Positions 16,820-27,133 of a DNA stretch of 56,423 bases are shown here, piece after piece. The notes beneath the pieces were generated by a model. The model ran no database searches and was not told where the DNA came from. It saw only the letters and a program-made list of their open reading frames with translations. A program made the translations under genes and the position numbers. Each line of letters begins with the position of its first letter. Positions within the stretch are counted from its first letter, which is position 1. Source of the DNA: Candidatus Kapaibacterium sp. (GTDB lineage Bacteria > Bacteroidota > Ignavibacteria > Kapaibacteriales > Kapaibacteriaceae); contig VERF01000010.1 of assembly GCA_018882895.1 (NCBI GenBank), positions 1 to 56,423 of the forward strand, read 5' to 3'.

Positions 16820-18601
16820 TTAGCGCTTGACCATCGGAAGGGTGACTGAACCACCGGAAGACGAAGCGATCTGAATTGTGTAGAGACCGGGAGCCAGATC
16901 TGCAACGTCTGCGAAAACGAGGTGATTACGTCCGGCGCTGACCATTTGGCGCAAGTTGAAGATTCGACGCCCGTCAACACCCGACAGACGGATGTCGACC
17001 ATCTCATCAGTTGCACTTTGAACGATAAGATTCAGCGCATCGCCTACGGGCTGTGGAGCGACAATTGCATCGAATGTCTCGTTATCAAGCTCATCGACGC
17101 TTGTGACCGACAATGCAAATTGCAGTGGGGTAGACCATCCACTCATACCACAGGCATTCTTCGGACGGACCTCCCAGGTGAAGCTACCGCTGCCGAACAC
17201 GCTTGCCTTGACGTTTCGGCTGGTACCGGTTGCCGCGGTATCCTCGAATACGACGCCGAATGGGGAAGCCCCCTGCTTGATACGCAGATGATATGACGTC
17301 GCTTCGCTGGCAGCAGACCAGATAAACGTTATGTTATCATTGGAGCCTGCCAGGGCCGAACCCTTCGGTGACGTACCGCTTGAGGATGTTGGCATCTTTC
17401 CTCCCGTTGTAAAGGAGAAGATCGACGACCACGCTCCGTTACCGACATCATTCGAACCCCGGACGCGCCAGTAGTAGCGGGTGTTGCACGCTGGCATGGT
17501 CACAGTAGCTGAGCGCGTTGGCGTCTCACTTTCGGAGATGATACCAGCCGCTGTGAATTGTTGATCCTTCGAAACCTGGTAGGTGTACTTGCTTGCCTGT
17601 GCAGCCGCAGACCACTCGAGCGTAACGGTCGGCGTTACGTTGGCAGCATTATTTGCAGGCTTGGATAATGTGACGACGCCCGGACCGGCCGATGCCGGCA
17701 CAAAGTCGACCTTCACATTCTGTCCAGAAAGATCTGCTGTCTTGCTCATTGCTGCCGGCAGACCACCACCGGATGCTGAGAGTGTGACCGATCCGGTTCC
17801 CGTGTAGGGGATGGCATATCCTCCGGAGGCGCTCGATACGGCGTAGTATGATCCTCTGGAAGGTGTGATCTTCACACCCTCGACACCCTCACCGATGTCG
17901 TAAAATCCGTTGTTATTCTTATCAAGGTACACAACGCCGAGAATGTACCTCTGCGATCTCATTCCGAAGTTCTGCGTCACTACGTAGGGGCCGACCCAGC
18001 CCTGCATCAAACCCTTTCCGTTGTATGTGATGCCAATGCCGATCTCGGTATAGACTGCGCCACCTTCATAATTCATGATGTTTCTGCGGTGACCCAGAAC
18101 ACGCTGGTTTTCTTCTCCCCAGTCAACATTCAGGCCGCAGTGTCCGTGCCAGACAGATTCGCTGTAGGCAGCAACATTCTCTCCGTACTGTCCCATCGAA
18201 GCATAACCAACCTTCACATAGCGCTGTCCAAGTTCGTCTCCGTTAGAACTGGTATGGCCCTGGAAGTTCTTCTCGTCCATGTCCTTGGTATGGTTGCGAG
18301 ACGATTCGATGAGAAGCGGATGGAAAGCAAGGGGCGGCCTTTCCGGGTATCCGGCAAATGCCTGCTTCGTCTTAACAGCATCTATCTTAAAGTAACTGTA
18401 TGCCCCCTGAACGGCCTGATCTTTCGTGTCGAGAAGCCGCACACCCTCCTCCGCTGGATTGGCGCGAGCTCGGTTGATGTACTCAAGCATCAGCTGTTCT
18501 TCCGGCGTTGGATCGCCGTGGCTGTATACCTGATTCGGTTGGGCCAGTAACTGCATAGATAGCAGGCATGTACCGGCAAAAAGTGCGAAAACAGTCTTCA
18601 T
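16820..18601 (-). CDS. Secreted CAP/SCP-domain protein with Fn3-like modules and T9SS tail
   Basis: The 593-aa protein has a signal peptide (KTVFALFAGTCLLSMQLLAQ) and a CAP (SCP/PR-1) domain at about 30-210. The CAP cavity residues are visible: GHTSSNGDE, YGENVA and LGHRRNIMN, with the His/Glu set. A short SdrD-B-like beta domain follows (YLDKNNNGFYDIGEGVEGVKI). Two fibronectin-III-like modules come next (about 310-400 and 410-500), then a full T9SS sorting domain (VAPQPVGDALNL, then LAPGLYTIQI and a basic end). It should be exported to the cell surface. The function of bacterial CAP proteins is largely unknown. Its ATG overlaps the TAA of the SDR gene (TAATG), with AGGAG just upstream, so translation is coupled. 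Confidence 0.88.
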   Translation of the reverse strand: MKTVFALFAGTCLLSMQLLAQPNQVYSHGDPTPEEQLMLEYINRARANPAEEGVRLLDTKDQAVQGAYSYFKIDAVKTKQAFAGYPERPPLAFHPLLIESSRNHTKDMDEKNFQGHTSSNGDELGQRYVKVGYASMGQYGENVAAYSESVWHGHCGLNVDWGEENQRVLGHRRNIMNYEGGAVYTEIGIGITYNGKGLMQGWVGPYVVTQNFGMRSQRYILGVVYLDKNNNGFYDIGEGVEGVKITPSRGSYYAVSSASGGYAIPYTGTGSVTLSASGGGLPAAMSKTADLSGQNVKVDFVPASAGPGVVTLSKPANNAANVTPTVTLEWSAAAQASKYTYQVSKDQQFTAAGIISESETPTRSATVTMPACNTRYYWRVRGSNDVGNGAWSSIFSFTTGGKMPTSSSGTSPKGSALAGSNDNITFIWSAASEATSYHLRIKQGASPFGVVFEDTAATGTSRNVKASVFGSGSFTWEVRPKNACGMSGWSTPLQFALSVTSVDELDNETFDAIVAPQPVGDALNLIVQSATDEMVDIRLSGVDGRRIFNLRQMVSAGRNHLVFADVADLAPGLYTIQIASSSGGSVTLPMVKR

Positions 18602-19311
18602 TAAAGGTCTCCTAACTGGGGTCGTATAGTCAACTCTTCGACCATCATGGTCGCGTGGCTGCGGCGTAAAATTACGTCTTTCATAACATTGGCAACATCA
18701 TTCGGCTGCATCATCCGGCTCTGATGTGCTTCCAGCATATCCGCCGACCAGATCGGCGTTGCTGTGGCTCCAACAATCAGATCCACAACCTTCACTCCGC
18801 TGGAGCGAACCTCTTTGCGAAGCCCCCGTGTATAGGCAAGCAATCCTGCCTTGCTGGCTGCATACGACGTACAGTTCTCAAAGACAGTCACGGCGGCAAC
18901 GGAATTCAATGTCATGATCATACCGCTACCACGTTCGACCATGCCAGGCAATACAGACTGAATGCAGCGTATAACGCCCAGCAGATTGATGTTGAGTTGT
19001 TGATGGGTATTCTGGATCGTGGTCGAGAGGGCCGAATCAAAAGATGCTATACCAGCTCCGTTGACCAAGACATCCACCGGACCAAACTGCTTCACAATGC
19101 GCTCATGGGCCTGGCGAACCGAGTCGTCGTCTGCTACGTCGCAAGGAACAACAAAGCCACGCTCTTGGCCGATCGCCACCATCGCTTCGTCAAGGTGGCC
19201 TGCACGGCGTCCCGAAAGCGAGATGTTGAACTCAGGTCCGAGGCAATGTGCAAGGGCGGCCCCGAGGCCGGATCCTGCACCTGTGATCCAGACGTGTGTC
19301 TTCTCAGGCAT
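18601..19311 (-). CDS. SDR-family oxidoreductase
   Basis: This classical short-chain dehydrogenase has the Rossmann motif TGAGSGLG near residue 10, NGAG at about 81, a catalytic Ser in TLNSVAAV and the YAASK Tyr/Lys pair near 148. The enzyme would use NAD(P)H on an alcohol or ketone, and the substrate cannot be read from the sequence. I placed the start at ATG 19311 (236 aa), because five extra upstream codons would overlap the previous gene further. It overlaps the 3' end of the GlmU-like gene by 8 bp and is coupled to the CAP gene downstream. Context hints at a role in sugar or envelope metabolism, but this is only inference. Confidence 0.85.
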   Translation of the reverse strand: MPEKTHVWITGAGSGLGAALAHCLGPEFNISLSGRRAGHLDEAMVAIGQERGFVVPCDVADDDSVRQAHERIVKQFGPVDVLVNGAGIASFDSALSTTIQNTHQQLNINLLGVIRCIQSVLPGMVERGSGMIMTLNSVAAVTVFENCTSYAASKAGLLAYTRGLRKEVRSSGVKVVDLIVGATATPIWSADMLEAHQSRMMQPNDVANVMKDVILRRSHATMMVEELTIRPQLGDL

Positions 19312-20461
19312 CGCGTTCTCGCACATCGTCGAGCACTTGGCGATGCAACTGTGTCAGCTCACGTCCGCGACGCTTCATCATCGTGTCGCAGGTTTCGAAG
19401 GCCTTATCTCGGTCGTAGACGACTCCGTCCGACCAAACGAACGATTGTTGTGTCGAGGCAGAAAGGCCCGACCCCATGACGTGCGTACAAACGCCGTAGA
19501 CCCCACCGGTCGGCAAAAGAGTGCCGATGGCCGTTCGGGTGAAATCCCCAATGATCGACCCAAGAAACAGCCGACCGGAGGCCTCTCGACCCCACGGCAT
19601 GTTCGGGCGCACATCATGGTAGGTGTTCTTCAGATTCGACGTCGTGGTGCCCGCACCAAGGTTCACCCATTCTCCGATGACGCTGTGGCCAAGGAAACCA
19701 TAGTGCTGTTTGTTGGAGAAACCATGCAGGACCGACACCGAAACCTCGCCACCTACCTTGCAGTAGGGACCGATCACTGAGTGAGTGACGTGGGCAAGGG
19801 GCTTTACCACCGCATGGGCGCCGATGCTGCAGGGACCTTGCAGTACCGAGAGGGGGCCAATGACGGCGTCCTCATCGATGATGACCGGACCCTCAGATTC
19901 GTCGATCACCGCCGTCGGATGGATCCTAGCCGATCCTGCAATTCGTGTCCCAACCAGCGAGGCGTCCCATGCAACTCCATCGGCTATCGCATCCAGAACG
20001 TCCCAAGCGCGACGCACGGTCACTCCGTCAACTGAGACCAGGTCAACGTCTTCGGAAGGAACAGCATCGATCGCCGCAACGATCTCATTGACGTGATTCG
20101 GTGTCGTCGGCAGAATCGCCCCGACTGTGGCAGATCCGCTAACAATGATGCATGGCCGCCGGGCATCTGTAGCCCGCTCAGCAAGTTGTCTCATGCTCGA
20201 CGGAGACAGTATCAACGTCGACAACACAACCAGCAGAGGTAGTCTATCATCCAACACAGGGGTTGGAGAATCAACCTCGTAAAGCTGCTGATGAAGTGAT
20301 CGGTGACTATGCACGCCAACCTTAGCATCACGTAAGCTTGCACGCCATCGCTCGACGATGGTGTAGCGACCGGTGCGCAACTGCCATGAGTTCGACGTCA
20401 ACGACAACGGATAGAGCTCATCGACGGCATCATCCTCGATCAAGATGACGTTGAGGGACAT
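19304..20461 (-). CDS. GlmU-like sugar nucleotidyltransferase/acetyltransferase (alternative Bacteroidetes type)
   Basis: The protein begins MSLNVILIEDDAVDELYPLS and has LRTGRYTIVERW, which match the N-terminal half of the putative Bacteroidetes GlmU replacement family (TIGR03991, recalled from memory). The C-terminal half is a left-handed beta-helix with hexapeptide repeats: ARIHPTAVIDES, AVIGPLSVLQGPCSIG, VNLGAGTTTSNLKN. The GAGT motif and the asparagine-rich turn are the acetyl-CoA region of GlmU. It would make UDP-GlcNAc for peptidoglycan and LPS. The N-terminal domain is divergent from E. coli GlmU, so substrate assignment is inferred. The start is ATG 20461, one base after the pyrG stop; a longer frame would overlap pyrG. 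Confidence 0.85.
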   Translation of the reverse strand: MSLNVILIEDDAVDELYPLSLTSNSWQLRTGRYTIVERWRASLRDAKVGVHSHRSLHQQLYEVDSPTPVLDDRLPLLVVLSTLILSPSSMRQLAERATDARRPCIIVSGSATVGAILPTTPNHVNEIVAAIDAVPSEDVDLVSVDGVTVRRAWDVLDAIADGVAWDASLVGTRIAGSARIHPTAVIDESEGPVIIDEDAVIGPLSVLQGPCSIGAHAVVKPLAHVTHSVIGPYCKVGGEVSVSVLHGFSNKQHYGFLGHSVIGEWVNLGAGTTTSNLKNTYHDVRPNMPWGREASGRLFLGSIIGDFTRTAIGTLLPTGGVYGVCTHVMGSGLSASTQQSFVWSDGVVYDRDKAFETCDTMMKRRGRELTQLHRQVLDDVRERDA

Positions 20462-20462
20462 C

Positions 20463-22073
20463 TCAGAGTTTCTCCAGTGCGAATGACTTGGCGGCCTTGA
20501 CAAAGGCAACGAACAGTGGATGTCCTGTAACGGCGCGGGACTTCAACTCCGGATGGAACTGGACGCCGACGAACCATCGATGATTCGGAACCTCAATGAT
20601 CTCTACCAATCGGCCATCAGGCGATGTTCCTGATATCTTCAAACCGGCAGATGTGAAGGCTTCGCGGAATTCGTTGTTGAACTCGTAGCGGTGACGATGA
20701 CGTTCGCTGATGTGCTCAGACTTATATGCGCTGAAGGCCCGACTCTTCTTTTCGAGGTGACATGGATAGGCCCCGAGCCGCATCGTACCACCTTTGTCGG
20801 TGATGGTCCTTTGCTCGGGCAACAAATCGATAACGCTGAACTTGTTGCGGCGGAACTCCGATGAATTGGCAAGCGGCATTCCCACAACATTGCGAGCAAA
20901 CTCAATCACCGCACATTGCATTCCAAGGCAGATTCCGAAGAACGGCACATCATTGGTTCTGGCCCACTGAATGCTGGCGATCTTACCTTCGATACCTCGA
21001 TGACCAAAACCAGGCGCCACCAGGATGCCACCGACACCGTGAAGCATATCAGCCACATTAGAAGACGTGACCTGTTCGGAATCGATCCAACGAATGATCA
21101 CCCTAGTGTCGTTGATGGCTCCTGCGTGCGTAAGTGCCTCGAGTATGGACTTATAGCTATCAGGGTACTTGTTGTACTTACCAACAAAACCGATCTCGAC
21201 GACGTGGCGAGGTGACTTGATTCGATGGACAAACCGCGACCACGTTTCCATGTCTCGCTTTGAGCGTTTTAGCTTGAGCTTCTCGCAAATGATCGTGTCA
21301 AGATCATGCCGTGCAAACATCATTGGCACTTCATAGATGGTCGGGGCATCCAGTGCTTCAATGACGGAGCGTTCTTCAACATTGCAGAAGAGCGCGATCT
21401 TCGAACGAATATCTTTTCCGAGTTTCTGCTCCGATCTGCACAGCAACACGTCGGGCGTGATACCAAACTCCATCAGCGTCTTGACCGAGTGCTGTGTTGG
21501 CTTCGTCTTTAGTTCGTTGGCGCTTTTGATGAACGGCACGTACGTCAGATGAATGTCCATGGCATTGCCACTTCCAACCTCCCTGCGCATCTGACGACAT
21601 GCCTCAAGAAAGGGGAGCGATTCAATATCACCAACCGTGCCGCCGATCTCAATGATCACCACATCATACTTGCCATCGAATGCGCGCATCCGATGCTTGA
21701 TCTCGTCCGTGATGTGCGGAATGACCTGCACGGTCTTTCCCAGGTAGGCCCCCTGACGTTCACGCATGATCACATCGTAGTAGACCTGGCCGGCTGATGC
21801 CGTGTTGGCCTTCGACATGTTCTCGTCGAGATAGCGCTCGTAGTGCCCGAGATCAAGGTCAGTCTCAGCACCATCATCTGTGACGTACACTTCGCCGTGC
21901 TGATAGGGATTCATCGTCCCTGGGTCGACGTTGATATAGGGATCCATCTTCTGCACGGTCACGGAGAAACCGCGCTGGCGAAGGAGCAATCCAATGGAAG
22001 ATGAAGCAATGCCCTTACCTAGAGAGGAAAGGACGCCGCCCGTGATGAAGATGTACTTGGACGTCTTCGGCAC
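20463..22073 (-). CDS. pyrG: CTP synthase
   Basis: PyrG aminates UTP to CTP using glutamine and ATP. The 536-aa protein has the N-terminal synthase domain ([15 protein letters not shown], then [15 protein letters not shown], then [11 protein letters not shown]). The C-terminal class I glutamine amidotransferase has the nucleophile in FFGICLGMQ and a C-terminal HPEL with the catalytic His/Glu. Length and motifs are normal. The start codon is GTG 22073. It heads a minus-strand operon with the GlmU-like enzyme, an SDR and the CAP protein, which groups nucleotide and nucleotide-sugar supply with an envelope protein. Confidence 0.97.
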   Translation of the reverse strand: MPKTSKYIFITGGVLSSLGKGIASSSIGLLLRQRGFSVTVQKMDPYINVDPGTMNPYQHGEVYVTDDGAETDLDLGHYERYLDENMSKANTASAGQVYYDVIMRERQGAYLGKTVQVIPHITDEIKHRMRAFDGKYDVVIIEIGGTVGDIESLPFLEACRQMRREVGSGNAMDIHLTYVPFIKSANELKTKPTQHSVKTLMEFGITPDVLLCRSEQKLGKDIRSKIALFCNVEERSVIEALDAPTIYEVPMMFARHDLDTIICEKLKLKRSKRDMETWSRFVHRIKSPRHVVEIGFVGKYNKYPDSYKSILEALTHAGAINDTRVIIRWIDSEQVTSSNVADMLHGVGGILVAPGFGHRGIEGKIASIQWARTNDVPFFGICLGMQCAVIEFARNVVGMPLANSSEFRRNKFSVIDLLPEQRTITDKGGTMRLGAYPCHLEKKSRAFSAYKSEHISERHRHRYEFNNEFREAFTSAGLKISGTSPDGRLVEIIEVPNHRWFVGVQFHPELKSRAVTGHPLFVAFVKAAKSFALEKL

Positions 22074-22149
22074 ACGACACCCGCTTGTTGATCAGAAATC
22101 AGTTCGGTGCTGCGCCGCCGTCCCATGGGGTCGGCTGCCAGGACGGGCT

Positions 22150-22157
22150 CAAAACTA
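22150..22157 (-). promoter_or_regulatory. Candidate TAnnTTTG -7 element for pyrG
   Basis: On the minus strand this reads TAGTTTTG, an exact -7 match. The nearest upstream TTG is only 14 bp away, shorter than the usual 17-23 bp. It lies in the 130-bp gap between the divergent pyrG and the sugar-binding protein gene. Confidence 0.4.
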
Positions 22158-22203
22158 CGCACAAAGACGGACAATCGAGCGGGCCGTTCCGTAGTTTCGA
22201 AGG

Positions 22204-23433
22204 ATGCTTACGTATTACTGCAAACTAGCCGTCACACTTTTACTGTCTGTTCTGGCCATCGGCTTCATGGGCGGCTGTCAGAACGGCGAGAAGCTCGACG
22301 ATGGCAAGGCCACGATACGCTTCTGGCATTTTTGGAGCGAGCCGGGACAAAAGGCCGCCTTGAGGGAACTCGTCAACGAATTCGAAAAAGCCTCAGGATG
22401 CCGAGTCGAACTCACAGAGCTGAGCTGGAATGACGGCAAGGCCAAGCTTCAGGCAGCCTTTAACTCAGGGGCGCCCCCTGACGTGGTCGAACTCGGATCA
22501 GACTGGGTGGCCCAGTTCTCCGGCGCCGGTGTCCTTTCGCCGCTGACAACGATAGATACGTCTGCACTGATCAATTATACTCTTGCACCCGGCCGCTTCC
22601 GTGGTGCGCTTTATGCTGCACCGTGGGTTGTGGATACACGAGTTCTCTACGTGAATCAGAATCTTGTTTCAGCAAGTGGTGTGGATTCTATTGCCAAGAT
22701 CGAAGACCTGCAGAACGCGGCAGAATTTGTTCGTTCCAAGGGCCAGTTTGGATGGGGCTCGAATGGTGCAGACGCGCACCGCTTGTACAAGAAGATCCTG
22801 CCGTTTTTGTGGACCTATGGAGGGGATGTTCTGGACGCTTCGGGCAGGTGTGTCCTCTACTCACCGGCAAACGTTCGAGCTCTGACGTGTTATGCTGAAC
22901 TTTCTCGGACCGGCATCGTAGAGACGCAGCGACAACTTGATGCGACCTTCCTTCAAGGTCGACTCGGCATCTGGAATTCGGGATCGTGGTTGATAAAGAA
23001 GATTCGCGCCAACAACAGCCTGTCGGTCAAGGCAATAGCTTTCCCCGGAATTGATGGGCGTCCGGGAGTATCCTTCGCAGGGGGCGAATACCTCGCAGTA
23101 TCGGCTTCAAGCAAGCAGGTTGGTCTGTCTGAACGTCTCGTAGCATACCTGATCGCCCCCTCGTCGGCCAAATCGTTCTGTTCAAAGATCCCCGAAGCGG
23201 GCTTTCCCGCGGCCACGTCGGCCTATGACGATCCGTCGTTGCAAGCCGATCCGTTCAAGTCGGTGTTTGCCAAACAATTGCGTCACGCTCGCATGACGCC
23301 GGTCCATCCCAAGTGGCTCGACATCGAAGCGGTACTCGAAAGCGCCGTCGTTCGCGTGCTGCTTGGTGAAGCCACCGCAGACAAGGCACTTCGGGAAGCA
23401 CACGATGAGGTCATTGAGATCATCGGTTCCTGA
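22204..23433 (+). CDS. Sugar ABC transporter substrate-binding lipoprotein (SBP family 1)
   Basis: The 409-aa protein has a signal peptide and a lipobox MGGC (cysteine about residue 22), so it is a lipoprotein. The body matches extracellular solute-binding protein family 1: IRFWHFWSEPGQKAALRELV, then PPDVVELGSDWVAQF, then the LYAAPWVVDTRVLYVN hinge region. Relatives bind maltose, glycerol-3-phosphate or other sugars in the periplasm. No permease or ATPase is adjacent. A matching MalG-type permease is encoded 26 kb away (49304-50134), and the two could belong to one transporter. A DUF5686 gene starts 4 bp after its stop. Confidence 0.87.
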   Translation: MLTYYCKLAVTLLLSVLAIGFMGGCQNGEKLDDGKATIRFWHFWSEPGQKAALRELVNEFEKASGCRVELTELSWNDGKAKLQAAFNSGAPPDVVELGSDWVAQFSGAGVLSPLTTIDTSALINYTLAPGRFRGALYAAPWVVDTRVLYVNQNLVSASGVDSIAKIEDLQNAAEFVRSKGQFGWGSNGADAHRLYKKILPFLWTYGGDVLDASGRCVLYSPANVRALTCYAELSRTGIVETQRQLDATFLQGRLGIWNSGSWLIKKIRANNSLSVKAIAFPGIDGRPGVSFAGGEYLAVSASSKQVGLSERLVAYLIAPSSAKSFCSKIPEAGFPAATSAYDDPSLQADPFKSVFAKQLRHARMTPVHPKWLDIEAVLESAVVRVLLGEATADKALREAHDEVIEIIGS

Positions 23434-23437
23434 ACCG

Positions 23438-25855
23438 ATGCGCCTTATATCGGTCTTGATCGCCGTGATAACGGCATTCGCGTGCGCCTCTGCTCAAAGC
23501 GATGTGACCATCCGAGGGACTGTATATGGCGGGGTTCCGTCTGAGCCCCTCCGCTTTGTGACCGTTTCGGAGCTGTCTACACGTCAGCGCGTGATGACCG
23601 ATCGCAAGGGCAACTTCTCCCTTAATCTGCGTCGGAGTCGAATTGACTCCGCAGAAGCGCTGAATCTGAAGCTGGTCTTTTCATGCATTGGATTCGAACC
23701 GGATACGATCCTTCTGCCGATTGCAGATTCAACCATCATTCGAAAACTCTCCGAAAGACCTGTCTCCGGTCGGGAGATCGTCGTCACTGCAGAGGATCCG
23801 GCGGTAACGATCATGCGCCGCGTCATTGCCCGCAAACAACGGCAGCTGGAGAAACTTAGAGCCTATACCTATACTCTCTACACCAAGTTCATCGCCATGA
23901 CCGATACGACAACGGCAATGCGAAGCTCCGGAAGGGGAGACACGACAGTCAACAGTATCCTGGAGTCCTTTTCCACCGGCTATGTCGAACTGCCTGACAG
24001 ATTTCATAATGAGATCTTTCAGAAGAGACAGACAGCCAACGTACCACCGGAGGCAAACTTCGTCTCGTTCGGTACAAACCTGAATATCTATGACGACGTC
24101 GTTACGATCCTAGGCCAGGAGATCGCATCTCCACTTTCGATCGATGCAGTGGACATCTATGACTACGTGCTGCTCAACAGTCTGGATGAGGACACGGTCA
24201 AGCTCTCAGTGAAGACCAAATCTTCCTTGAGAAGGGGCTTTGAAGGAACGATGTATGTCGACCAGCGTCGAAACGTACCAATCGAAGTTCAATTCACGCC
24301 AAACAAGGCTGTCAATCTTCTTTTCGATGCACGGCTGTCGTATCGACAAAATCTCACGATCGTTGATTCAATGATCCTACCCGAGGCCTTGTCAATAAGC
24401 AGTACTCTGGAGGCATCCATCTTGTATGTCGTAGCGCCACGCCTAGATATCGAGATCGAGACGTTCTGCTACGACTATTCAATCAATCCTGATCTACCAA
24501 AGGGAGTGTTCGATCGACGTCGCGTTGAGACCACACAGGCAGCGGCGGCCTTTGACTCCGCCTATTGGCAGAACAACCTCAAGCTTCCGCTTCGGCCGGA
24601 AGAGCAACGTGCCTACCGCGAGATCGAGATGATCCTTGAGAATCCGGATAGTCTTCAGAACTCTATGTTCGAACAGATCCTAGGTCCGGTGTCTAGGTTC
24701 CTGCAACGCCTGGCGCGGCGTCCGTTCACTGGATTCGAAGACATCTTCAGATACAACCTCATCCATGGTCCATATCTCGGCGTCGGACTCAGAGATCGTC
24801 CCGACACATCTCTGCTATTGGCCTCACAGATCGGCTTTGGCTTTGCAGATGGTCGCATCTACGGAGTCGGGTCCGCAACATGGTTTCCGGACTTCGATCA
24901 ACGCTGGAGCCTTGAAATTGGACTCGGAAGAACACTTCAACGCCGGGATAATCCCAATGTCGTCAAGACATCATTCATCACGATCACATCGCTTTTCTCG
25001 GGTGCCGACTATGGAGATTATTACCTCAGCAGTGGCGGACATCTGGCGGTAGGATACTCATGGGGTCAGCTTCAGTTTGTTCGAAATGACCTGTGGACTC
25101 GCCCCAATAGCATTCGGCTGACGTGGCGCCGCTCGGCTGACGAAACCGTGACGCAAAGCACCAACTGGTCACTCTTTCGTCCAAGTCTGCCGCCACGCGG
25201 CAATCCAGCGATCACCGACGGCCAGATGAGCTCTCTGACGCTTGACGCATTCCTGTCATACTCTCCGCTTCGTCGGGTGTCACGCACAGGAATGGCATTG
25301 TCGATAGAAGCGGCCAAGAGTGATCTTCTCGGGGGTGACTTTGACTTTGCCTGGGCTTCATGGATGGGTACCACACGCATGAGGACCTTGCCATTGTGGA
25401 CGCTGGATCTGACCGCATCGGTGCGATGGAGCTGGGGAAGTGTCCCGGGCCAACGGTTCATCTCCACCGAGTCCGGCTTTGGCGGTCTGGTTGTCGGATC
25501 GGCCTTCCGCGGGATGCGGATCAAGGAGTTCTATGGCGACCGTAGTGCGGCCCTGCAATTCAGTCACAACTTCGGCGAAGTCATTCCCGGTGTACTGCGC
25601 ATTCCAAACATCGCCTCGTTTGGAATTGAGTTCCTGCTCTTTGGCGGTGTCCAGTGGACGTCGTTCAGTCCACAGACAATGCAGGAGTTTCCGACATCGC
25701 TCCCAAGCACAGACGTCACCGGCGACAGAACATACTACGAGCTCGGCTTAGGCATCAACAGGATATTGCTCTTCTTGCGGCTTGACTTCAACGCTCGGCT
25801 TTCACAAAGGGATGCGCCGGAGTTTCGGATAACCCTTACAAACGCCACTTTCTGA
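23438..25855 (+). CDS. DUF5686 family outer-membrane protein with carboxypeptidase-regulatory-like domain
   Basis: The 805-aa protein starts with a signal peptide (MRLISVLIAVITAFACASAQ). A carboxypeptidase-regulatory-like beta-sandwich follows (about 25-115: TIRGTVYGGVPSEPLRFVTV, GNFSLNLR). Then comes the alpha/beta region typical of DUF5686 (AVTIMRRVIARKQRQLEKLRAYTYTLYTKF). The second half is a predicted beta-barrel with GYSWGQLQF, LDFNARLSQRD and many alternating aromatic strands. The family is specific to Bacteroidetes and relatives, and its job is not known. ATG 23438 is preferred over ATG 23405, which would overlap the sugar-binding protein gene but is also possible. Confidence 0.8.
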   Translation: MRLISVLIAVITAFACASAQSDVTIRGTVYGGVPSEPLRFVTVSELSTRQRVMTDRKGNFSLNLRRSRIDSAEALNLKLVFSCIGFEPDTILLPIADSTIIRKLSERPVSGREIVVTAEDPAVTIMRRVIARKQRQLEKLRAYTYTLYTKFIAMTDTTTAMRSSGRGDTTVNSILESFSTGYVELPDRFHNEIFQKRQTANVPPEANFVSFGTNLNIYDDVVTILGQEIASPLSIDAVDIYDYVLLNSLDEDTVKLSVKTKSSLRRGFEGTMYVDQRRNVPIEVQFTPNKAVNLLFDARLSYRQNLTIVDSMILPEALSISSTLEASILYVVAPRLDIEIETFCYDYSINPDLPKGVFDRRRVETTQAAAAFDSAYWQNNLKLPLRPEEQRAYREIEMILENPDSLQNSMFEQILGPVSRFLQRLARRPFTGFEDIFRYNLIHGPYLGVGLRDRPDTSLLLASQIGFGFADGRIYGVGSATWFPDFDQRWSLEIGLGRTLQRRDNPNVVKTSFITITSLFSGADYGDYYLSSGGHLAVGYSWGQLQFVRNDLWTRPNSIRLTWRRSADETVTQSTNWSLFRPSLPPRGNPAITDGQMSSLTLDAFLSYSPLRRVSRTGMALSIEAAKSDLLGGDFDFAWASWMGTTRMRTLPLWTLDLTASVRWSWGSVPGQRFISTESGFGGLVVGSAFRGMRIKEFYGDRSAALQFSHNFGEVIPGVLRIPNIASFGIEFLLFGGVQWTSFSPQTMQEFPTSLPSTDVTGDRTYYELGLGINRILLFLRLDFNARLSQRDAPEFRITLTNATF

Positions 25856-25861
25856 GACCGT

Positions 25862-27052
25862 CTAGTGCTCGGGTCCCTTGCCTGAAACCACACGGACACA
25901 ATCGGCGATCGTCTTGGCGTGAGCCCGGAGCGAGTCGATGTCAGCATCCGGTGCACCGTTCGATAAGGCAACTCCCATTCGTCTATACCGCCGAGTGGTT
26001 GGCTTTCCGAAGATGCGCACCTCACTATCGGGCAGAGCAAGAGCCAGTTCGACTCCATCGTACGAAGGAGGCAGGGGGCTTTCCTCATCGGCAAGGATCA
26101 CGGCAGAAGCCCCTGCGCGTACAAGATCGATGGCTGGAATTGGATATCCCAAGACGGCTCGAGCATGGAGTTCGAACTCTGACAGCCGCGTCGTTCCGGC
26201 AAGGGTCACCATCCCGGTGTCATGCGGACGAGGGGATAGTTCGCTGAAATACACATTGTCGCGCGTCAGGAAGAACTCGACACCCCAGATGCCGGCGCCC
26301 GTGAGGGCTTCGGTTACCGTTGCGGCCATCTTTTGTGCCTGTTGGAGAAGCTCCGGGCGCACATTATGCGGCATCCAGGACTCCTGATAGTCGCCACGCT
26401 CTTGACGATGGCCGATGGGCGGACAAAAAAGCGTCGGACCATTCAGCTGCGTCACCGTTAGCAGTGTAATCTCGCTCTCAAAAGGTATGAACTCTTCAAT
26501 GATCACTTCGCGCAGGTCTCCACGGCTTCCCTCGATCGCATAGGACCAAGAGCGCTCGATATCCTCGACACTCTTTACGGTGCTCTGCCCCTTGCCACTG
26601 GATGACATGAGAGGTTTGACAACGCAGGGAATACCGATCGCATTGACTGCTTGACGAAACTCCTCGGCCGTGGTGGCGTAGCGGTATCTTGCCGTCAGAA
26701 GACCCAACTCCTGCGAAGCAAGGTCACGGATGGCCTTGCGATTCATGGTCATGTTAGCGGCCCTGGCGCTTGGCACAACATGAATGCCTCGGCTCTCGTA
26801 GTCAAAGAACCGTTCAGTTCGAATTGCTTCTACCTCGGGAACGATCATGTCAGGCCTGATCTCATCCACGATGCGATCAAGTGCATCACCATCAAGCATG
26901 GATATCACCCGACGATCATCGGCAACCTGCATGGCAGGCGCATCCTCATAGGAATCGATCGCGATTACGGTGTGGCCATAGCGTTTGACGGCGATTACGA
27001 ACTCCTTTCCGAGTTCTCCGGAACCAAGCAGCAGGATCTTCTTAGTGGACAT
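25862..27052 (-). CDS. purT: Formate-dependent phosphoribosylglycinamide formyltransferase
   Basis: PurT makes formyl-GAR in purine synthesis from formate, ATP and GAR. The 396-aa protein is an ATP-grasp enzyme. Its N-terminal Rossmann-like part has [12 protein letters not shown]. The ATP-grasp core has [14 protein letters not shown] (about residues 149-162), [17 protein letters not shown], and the metal-binding [14 protein letters not shown]. The alternative purN route is folate-dependent and not seen here. It is 81 bp downstream of priA on the same strand, and no terminator separates them. It converges with the DUF5686 gene with only a 6-bp gap. Confidence 0.95.
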   Translation of the reverse strand: MSTKKILLLGSGELGKEFVIAVKRYGHTVIAIDSYEDAPAMQVADDRRVISMLDGDALDRIVDEIRPDMIVPEVEAIRTERFFDYESRGIHVVPSARAANMTMNRKAIRDLASQELGLLTARYRYATTAEEFRQAVNAIGIPCVVKPLMSSSGKGQSTVKSVEDIERSWSYAIEGSRGDLREVIIEEFIPFESEITLLTVTQLNGPTLFCPPIGHRQERGDYQESWMPHNVRPELLQQAQKMAATVTEALTGAGIWGVEFFLTRDNVYFSELSPRPHDTGMVTLAGTTRLSEFELHARAVLGYPIPAIDLVRAGASAVILADEESPLPPSYDGVELALALPDSEVRIFGKPTTRRYRRMGVALSNGAPDADIDSLRAHAKTIADCVRVVSGKGPEH

Positions 27053-27133
27053 TCTGTGGACTCCTCAATGCAAATAGATCAGTGCGAACCTATCATTTTT
27101 CGAATCGTTCAGACTTTGCCGTGGAAAAGTACC

